From Pseudomonas asturiensis (GTDB lineage: Bacteria; Pseudomonadota; Gammaproteobacteria; Pseudomonadales; Pseudomonadaceae): a DNA stretch of 64,000 nt. Both the position numbers and the translations under genes were made by a program. Location of the stretch: NCBI RefSeq assembly GCF_900143095.1, contig NZ_FRDA01000014.1:62001-126000 (forward strand). The letters are read 5' to 3'. The notes under the pieces were generated by a model. That model had not been told where the DNA came from and searched no databases. It was given only the letters and a program-made list of their open reading frames with translations. Positions 59,476 to 64,000 of the stretch are shown one piece after another (within the stretch, counting starts at the first letter, position 1; each line of letters begins with the position of its first letter).

Positions 59476-60504
59476 ATGAAGAAAATTCTATTGATGCTGG
59501 GGCTTTTAATGGGCTCGTATTCGGTAATGGGAGCAGACATGTCCAGAGGCGCAAACAACTTCTACACGAGTGACAAGCTCATTCAGCAGAAGGTGACGTT
59601 CAACAATCAGTACAAGATGCGAGTGGCCGGTAACCTGTTTATTCCCAAAGGCTGGGATCCTGATGTCAAGGCACCTGCGATCGTCGTCGGTCACCCGATG
59701 GGCGCGGTGAAGGAGCAGAGTGCCAATCTGTATGCACAAAAGCTGGCAGAAAAAGGCTTCGTGACGCTGTCCCTGGACCTGTCTTTCTGGGGCGAAAGTG
59801 ACGGTCGGCCTCGTAACGCCGTATCGCCGGACATCTATGCGGAGGACTTCAGCGCAGCGGTGGATTTCCTGGGCACCCAGACGTTTGTTGACAAGAACCG
59901 CATCGGCGTTCTGGGCATCTGCGGCAGCGGCAGTTTTGTCATCAGTGCTGCCAAGATTGATCCGCGGATGAAGGCCATTGCCACCGTCAGTATGTATGAC
60001 ATGGGCGCTGCCAATCGTGATGCGCTCAATCATTCGCAGACACTGGAACAAAGAAAGAAAATCATCGCTGAAGCCGCAGCGCAGCGTGACGTGGAATTTG
60101 CAGGCGGCGAAACCCGGTACACCAGCGGCACGGTGCATGAGCTGACTGAAAAGTCCCATCCCATCGAACGCGAGTTCTACGACTTTTATCGCACCCCACG
60201 TGGGGAGTTCACGCCTGAGGGCCAGTCGCCGAAACTGACCACGCACCCGACGCTGACCAGCAACGTCAAGTTCATGAACTTCTACCCCTTCAATGACATT
60301 GCCACGATCTCGCCACGTCCGATGCTGTTCATCGCGGGCTCTGAAGCGCACTCGCTCGAGTTCAGTCAGGAGGCTTACAAGCTTGCCGGTGAGCCCAAAC
60401 AGCTGGTGATTGTGCCGGGTGCCGGTCACGTCGACCTGTACGATCGCGTCGATCTGATCCCGTTCGACACACTGACCGAGTTCTTCAAGACCGGGTTGAA
60501 GTAA
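59476..60504 (+). CDS. Secreted alpha/beta hydrolase with Cys-type nucleophile elbow
   Basis: The 342-residue product has a signal peptide MKKILLMLGLLMGSYSVMGA. The core shows IVVGHPMGAVKEQSANLY, FWGESDGRPRN, the elbow GICGSG with cysteine where serine is usual (as in dienelactone hydrolase), and a histidine in PGAGHVDLYD. The acid residue may be in IAGSEAHSLE. It resembles the YcjY/DLH-like group of alpha/beta hydrolases. It is coupled to the MFS gene, which suggests action on an exported compound. AGGAAAA lies 8-10 bases upstream. Confidence 0.8.
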   Translation: MKKILLMLGLLMGSYSVMGADMSRGANNFYTSDKLIQQKVTFNNQYKMRVAGNLFIPKGWDPDVKAPAIVVGHPMGAVKEQSANLYAQKLAEKGFVTLSLDLSFWGESDGRPRNAVSPDIYAEDFSAAVDFLGTQTFVDKNRIGVLGICGSGSFVISAAKIDPRMKAIATVSMYDMGAANRDALNHSQTLEQRKKIIAEAAAQRDVEFAGGETRYTSGTVHELTEKSHPIEREFYDFYRTPRGEFTPEGQSPKLTTHPTLTSNVKFMNFYPFNDIATISPRPMLFIAGSEAHSLEFSQEAYKLAGEPKQLVIVPGAGHVDLYDRVDLIPFDTLTEFFKTGLK

Positions 60505-60519
60505 CCGGTTCGACACACG

Positions 60520-60549
60520 ACAGCCCTGCTGAGAAGCGGGGCTGTTTGC
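60520..60549. terminator. Terminator between convergent hydrolase and cyclophilin-like genes
   Basis: ACAGCCC (60520-60526) pairs with GGGCTGT (60539-60545), with an inner GCT/AGC pair and TTTGCGTT after it on the plus strand. It can serve the hydrolase transcript and the convergent gene. Confidence 0.7.
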
Positions 60550-60551
60550 GT

Positions 60552-61040
60552 TCAGTCCTTGATCAGTTCGAACCTGACGTTAAGCGGGCCTGGCTGACGG
60601 ATCAGGTCCAGCGGTGATTCGAGTGTGCCGAGCTTGATCAGCCCGGGCGAATAGTTGAAGCCTTTGTGGAAGATCGCGATGTTGCCCCAGGGCGCGTAGT
60701 AGGCGAAGTCTCCTGCTTTCGGCGTGATGCCGGGCGCCGCGCCTTGGGTGTTCAGCTTGCGTGGCAGCACGTTGATCTTCTCGGTCGAGGCGTAGTCTTC
60801 CAGAACCACGTCGAGCGGTAGCAGGGCGACGAAGTCTCGGGAGGTCTGATGGTCTTCAAGCGTGAACGTCAGGGTCTTGCCATTGGCGAGCATTGCGATA
60901 CGCATGGGGTGTTCTCGGGTGGGGTTCCGGGCTGTTTCAGCAAGGGCCGGATGCGGCATCAGTGTCGGCAGCGCGCTGATATAGAGCAGGGCGGTCAGCA
61001 GTTTTCCAGAGCAGCGAGTGTGCAGTGTTTTTCGGGGCAT
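60552..61040 (-). CDS. Secreted cyclophilin-like fold protein
   Basis: From ATG 61040 the protein has 162 residues with a signal peptide (SGKLLTALLYISALPTLMPH, then PALAET). The domain MRIAMLANGKTLTFTLEDHQ to PLNVRFELIKD has the cyclophilin-like_2 pattern (ASTEKINVLPRKL, YYAPWGNIAIFHKGFNYSPG). Most relatives are cytoplasmic; an internal ATG at 60905 (MRIAMLANG) would give that form, so the true start is uncertain. The biochemical role is not known. It often accompanies oxidoreductase and MFS genes of horizontally moved sets. Confidence 0.75.
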   Translation of the reverse strand: MPRKTLHTRCSGKLLTALLYISALPTLMPHPALAETARNPTREHPMRIAMLANGKTLTFTLEDHQTSRDFVALLPLDVVLEDYASTEKINVLPRKLNTQGAAPGITPKAGDFAYYAPWGNIAIFHKGFNYSPGLIKLGTLESPLDLIRQPGPLNVRFELIKD

Positions 61041-61231
61041 CGGGTCTAGGCCTGTAACGACTGAAGCTTGAATAACAGGGTGGCCCCAAGCATAGGTCAC
61101 TCGTCGTCGTTCATTACCCGGCGGGCGTTGCATGCGGATGTGAGCGTTGCTCAGTAATCGACTCATTTAAGGCTTCATGACCACACGGGACGCTTAGCGT
61201 GACTCCCACCTCTTGCAGCGACTAACGGACT

Positions 61232-61317
61232 GTGGGAGGCGGCTTGCCGGCGATGCGTTTTCTGAAGCGACCTATCAGCGACTGAAGTGACGCCATCGCC
61301 AGCAAGCCGCCTCCCAC
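61232..61317. repeat. REP palindrome pair
   Basis: GTGGGAGGCGGCTTGCCGGC begins at 61232, and its inverted copy ends at 61317 (GCAAGCCGCCTCCCAC) with one mismatch in the arms. It is the same family as the arrays at 10.6 and 38.6 kb, here without the spacer repeat. It is in the 479-base gap between the cyclophilin-like gene and yigM. Confidence 0.85.
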
Positions 61318-61519
61318 AACCCCGTGTTTGCTGCGCGACAGCGCGGCGTCGAAGACGGTGGGGATTTCTCACAGGCGATGCATTCAATCAGGCATCCTTG
61401 TTTTGACTCGGTTTTGCGCTACTTGCGCACGTGTGGATAACAATCAGCCAGCCCTCCACCTCAGTGGACAGCCCCGCCTGCAACCCGCTATGGTCGCGCC
61501 CTTCAAAAGAGAGGCGAGT

Positions 61520-62395
61520 ATGGGCTATCTACTTTTCGTGACGCTGATCCAGGCGTTTTCCTTCAGCTTGATCGGTGTCTACCTGGCAGGCCATGTCGAC
61601 AGTTATTTTGCGGTGCTGATCCGTGTCGTGCTGGCCGGGCTGGTGTTCATCCCGCTGACGCGCTGGCGTCAGGTCGAGCCTGCGTTCATGCGTGGCATGC
61701 TGCTGATCGGTGCGCTGCAGTTCGGCATCACGTACGTGTGCCTGTACCTGAGCTTCAAGGTGCTGACAGTGCCCGAAGTGCTGTTGTTCACCATTCTCAC
61801 GCCCCTGCACGTCACGCTGATTGAAGACGCCCTCAACCGGCGCTTCAACCCTTGGGCCTTGCTCGCCGCGCTGGTCGCCGTGCTGGGCGCAGGCGTCATT
61901 CGTTACGACGGGCTGGACGGCAACTTCCTGGGCGGTTTCCTGCTGTTGCAACTGGCCAACTTCACCTACGCGGCCGGGCAGGTTTTGTACCGGCGTCTGG
62001 TGGTGCGTTACCCCAGCGACCTGCCGCACTATCGCCGCTTCGGCTATTTCTACCTGGGTGCGCTGGCGGTCGTGCTGCCTGCGTTTCTCGCTTTCGGCAA
62101 CCCGCAACGTTTACCCGAAGACCCGGCCCAATGGAGCGTGCTGCTGTTCCTCGGTCTGTGCTCGACCGCGCTGGGCATGTACTGGTGGAACAAAGGTGCC
62201 TGCATGGTTTCGGGTGCCACACTGGCGGTATTCAACGTGTTGCATGTCCCGATCGGGCTGCTGATCAACCTGATGATCTGGAATCAGCACGAACCGTTGA
62301 GTCGGTTGTTGATCGGCGGCATGCTGATTCTGGTGTCGCTGTGGATCAGTCGGTTGGGCTCGCGTCGTGAATCAGCCATAGCAGCAGGTCACTGA
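61520..62395 (+). CDS. yigM: EamA-type permease, YigM biotin-transporter homologue
   Basis: The 291-residue protein has ten predicted helices in two EamA halves. The segment AGHVDSYFAVLIRVVLAGLVFIPL is close to E. coli YigM, a high-affinity biotin importer, and the later VLGAGVIRYDGLDGNFLGGF and MYWWNKGACMVSGATLAVFN agree with it. The ATG at 61520 follows GAGAGG by 4-9 bases. A longer in-frame reading from 61328 crosses the REP tail and is not used. Biotin as substrate is inferred from similarity only. Confidence 0.82.
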   Translation: MGYLLFVTLIQAFSFSLIGVYLAGHVDSYFAVLIRVVLAGLVFIPLTRWRQVEPAFMRGMLLIGALQFGITYVCLYLSFKVLTVPEVLLFTILTPLHVTLIEDALNRRFNPWALLAALVAVLGAGVIRYDGLDGNFLGGFLLLQLANFTYAAGQVLYRRLVVRYPSDLPHYRRFGYFYLGALAVVLPAFLAFGNPQRLPEDPAQWSVLLFLGLCSTALGMYWWNKGACMVSGATLAVFNVLHVPIGLLINLMIWNQHEPLSRLLIGGMLILVSLWISRLGSRRESAIAAGH

Positions 62396-62405
62396 CCACA
62401 TCTTG

Positions 62406-62447
62406 AAGGCTCTTTATCCAGACCGTGTCAGCCGGTTAAAGAGCCTT
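62406..62447. terminator. Stem-loop between yigM and the DUF3757 gene
   Basis: AAGGCTCTTTA (62406-62416) pairs perfectly with TAAAGAGCCTT (62437-62447) between convergent genes. No U-run follows; the arms end in A/U pairs, so weak bidirectional termination is possible. Confidence 0.6.
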
Positions 62448-62460
62448 GGGAACCTGCTAA

Positions 62461-62895
62461 TTACTGAACCAACGAAAATGTGCAGTTTTCGGGCTGCGTG
62501 TTCTCGCAAACGTAACTGATAGAGCCAAAATAGCCGGGCTCTTTTTTCCACGAGTCGCCTTCGGTTTTGACCGTGAATTCTTCTTCGTTTTTCGGGACGA
62601 AATATATGTCGAGGGACATGCCGTAATCTGCTTTATAGACGCATGTCTGAAATTTTTGAGGAGAATTTTCATCTGCCTGGAGGACCGTAGCTTTTTGAAA
62701 ACTGGCTCGGCCAAGATCAAGCTTGTTAACGGGCGTCTTGCTGGTCCAGTTACCCTTTTCGCCTTTCGCCGTATAGATACCGGCGGAGTCCTGCGAAATT
62801 GCCGAGGCAGCCGGACAGTGCTCTATTGCCAGCGATGCAGTAGAAAGTCCCATGAGCAGCGTCGCGGCTGCTACGCCTGATACTAGGATGTTCAT
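62461..62895 (-). CDS. Small secreted DUF3757-type protein
   Basis: The 144-residue product starts at ATG 62895 with AAAGGA 7 bases upstream and has a signal peptide cleaved after TASLA. The mature part begins IEHCPAASAISQDSAGIYTA and has four cysteines (HCPAA, QTCVY, YVCEN, ENCTF) that may pair in two disulfides. The pattern, with a W-x-S segment and a YFVPK strand, fits DUF3757. Its GC content is below that of its neighbours. The family is of unknown function and is frequent in plant-associated Pseudomonas. Confidence 0.75.
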   Translation of the reverse strand: MNILVSGVAAATLLMGLSTASLAIEHCPAASAISQDSAGIYTAKGEKGNWTSKTPVNKLDLGRASFQKATVLQADENSPQKFQTCVYKADYGMSLDIYFVPKNEEEFTVKTEGDSWKKEPGYFGSISYVCENTQPENCTFSLVQ

Positions 62896-63127
62896 AGATA
62901 GTCCTTTATCTATAGAGAATATATATTTCTGGATTTCAATAGGCGCCATCATCGTCTCGGCATGTTTTGCCTGATACCCGCCAAGCAGATGGCTATAACG
63001 ACAACCCTTTTAGTGATAATCGGGCGTTATCAATCAGAACGTGTTCAATCCTGATCCAACTAAAGTATAGGTCAGGTCTGCGAGTGATGAGCGCTCGTTC
63101 AGAGGCCATTACCGTTCCAGGCTCATC

Positions 63128-64000
63128 TCAACCCAACGGCGCTCTCAAACTGGCCCGCAGCCCGCCACCCGACCGGTTTTGCAAATTCACGCCGCCACCC
63201 AGCAACAGCGCAACCTTCTGCACGATGGCCAACCCAAGGCCTACGCCCTGATCGCTGCCTCGACTGTAGAAGGGCTCGAACAATCGCTCGCACTCCTGCT
63301 CATCAATGCCCGGCCCTTGGTCGTCGACCGTCAGTACAAAATGATGGGCGTTAAAGGACAGGCCTACAGTCACTTGTCCGCCTTCGGGCGAGAAGTTGAC
63401 GGCGTTGGTGATGAGATTTTGCAGGGCAATGTCGAGGGCAGAGAAGTCCACGTTTGCCTCGTGCACGGTTTCGCTGCACTCGAAGGACAGTTCCAGGCCT
63501 TTGTTAAGCACCCACGGCGTCAACTGCACCAGGCTGTCACGCACCGCGCCGACCAGTTCCACAGGCGCTCGGCCTGCCTGTGATGGATCAGGTTCCAGGC
63601 GTGCGATGGTCAGCAGCTGATTGACCAGCCGCGTGGTGCGGTCTACGCCGATGATCAGATAACCCAGCGATTCGCGGCGCTGTTCCTCGTTGTGCGCTTC
63701 CAGCACATTCTGCGCATGCACCCTGAGCACCGCGAGCGGCGTGCGCATTTCATGGGCGGCGTCGGCAATGAAGCGACGCTCACGCTTGAGCAGTTCCTGA
63801 ATCTGCCCCAGCAGCCGGTTCAGCGCCGCCTGCATGGGCTCCAGCTCGCTCGGCAAGGGTGTCAGGCTCAAGGGTTGCAGCGAACCCGCATGGCGAGCTC
63901 TGAGGGTGTGGGCGAAGTTGGCCAGGGGTTTCAGGCCCCAGCCGATGGCCAGCCAGATGGCCAGCACCAGCAGCAGGCTGCCGATCAGGTTGGGCAGCAC
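63128..64000 (-). CDS. Sensor histidine kinase, C-terminal part (N-terminus outside window)
   Basis: The frame runs off the right edge, leaving 290 residues. It has the end of a second membrane helix (LLLVLAIWLAIGWGLKPL), a HAMP-like linker, the phosphorylation site DAAHEMRTPLAVLRVHAQ, the N-box LQNLITNAVNFSPEG, and G1/G2 boxes DQGPGIDEQECERLFEPF and GVGLGLAIVQ. It belongs to the QseC/PmrB-type kinases. The response regulator gene should lie just beyond the edge on the same strand. Confidence 0.93.
   Translation of the reverse strand: MLPNLIGSLLLVLAIWLAIGWGLKPLANFAHTLRARHAGSLQPLSLTPLPSELEPMQAALNRLLGQIQELLKRERRFIADAAHEMRTPLAVLRVHAQNVLEAHNEEQRRESLGYLIIGVDRTTRLVNQLLTIARLEPDPSQAGRAPVELVGAVRDSLVQLTPWVLNKGLELSFECSETVHEANVDFSALDIALQNLITNAVNFSPEGGQVTVGLSFNAHHFVLTVDDQGPGIDEQECERLFEPFYSRGSDQGVGLGLAIVQKVALLLGGGVNLQNRSGGGLRASLRAPLG

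Noticed and set aside
62451..62477. GGAACC followed by CCAACGA as an Hrp box
   Set aside because: The spacer is 14 bases, the second block has CCAA instead of CCAC, and no plus-strand gene follows.

Overview
The window looks like chromosomal DNA of a plant-associated Pseudomonas of the P. syringae group. The evidence is a HopAK1-type harpin/pectate-lyase effector gene behind its own Hrp box, a PsmE-type mannuronan C-5-epimerase/acetylhydrolase, interspersed palindromic repeats of the kind common in P. syringae, and gene order that follows blocks I remember from P. aeruginosa PAO1 (PA1045-PA1049, PA3286-PA3308, PA3223-PA3228). Base composition is high GC except in a few short AT-rich patches. 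No rRNA, tRNA, insertion sequence or CRISPR array was seen. Names rest on motifs, length and context; no database search was possible.

Layout. 1-8.0 kb: 3' end of dinG, a serine hydrolase, an OmpA-domain lipoprotein, pdxH, a glycine-zipper lipoprotein, nhaA and an FAD dehydrogenase. 8.1-10.5 kb: a lipoprotein, then an atypical SDR protein divergent from a LysR regulator. 10.8-15.8 kb: a complete branched-chain amino-acid ABC transporter (braC-D-E-F-G order), with a terminator between braC and braD. 16.1-20.4 kb: a DUF2288 protein, a MucR-like MHYT-GGDEF-EAL protein and an MFS transporter. 20.5-24.5 kb: rapA, two small conserved genes and a candidate ANR-activated small RNA in the position of phrS. 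24.5-26.2 kb: hopAK1 and its Hrp box.

26.3-38.5 kb is a fatty-acid block: phaJ and a lipase-like hydrolase divergent from fadD2 and fadD1, then the RNA helicase hrpA, a FabH-like ketoacyl synthase and a DUF482 acyltransferase. A tandem REP array (38.6-39.1 kb) follows. 39.2-44.6 kb: a LysR-hydrolase-ppiA-ABC exporter series divergent from a small secreted protein and an azoreductase. 44.9-49.7 kb: psmE, a large repeat-toxin-like (RTX) secreted enzyme. 49.9-56 kb: small accessory genes, among them a 5'-nucleotidase, an AT-rich islet with a DUF1493 gene and a decayed copy of the nucleotidase 3' end, kptA (RNA 2'-phosphotransferase), a membrane protein of unknown function and a YbdG-type MscS channel. 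56-64 kb: an XAC2610-like secreted protein, a LysR/MFS/hydrolase/cyclophilin-like group, yigM, a DUF3757 protein and the C-terminal part of a sensor kinase.

Themes. Envelope and polysaccharide functions recur (c-di-GMP enzyme, alginate epimerase, OmpA lipoprotein). Fatty-acid activation and PHA-precursor supply form one block. The most informative non-coding signals are the Hrp box of hopAK1, the ANR-type promoter with a terminated 86-nt transcript at 24.3-24.45 kb, the tandem REP units at 38.6-39.1 kb, and the duplicated gene tail beside the DUF1493 islet.
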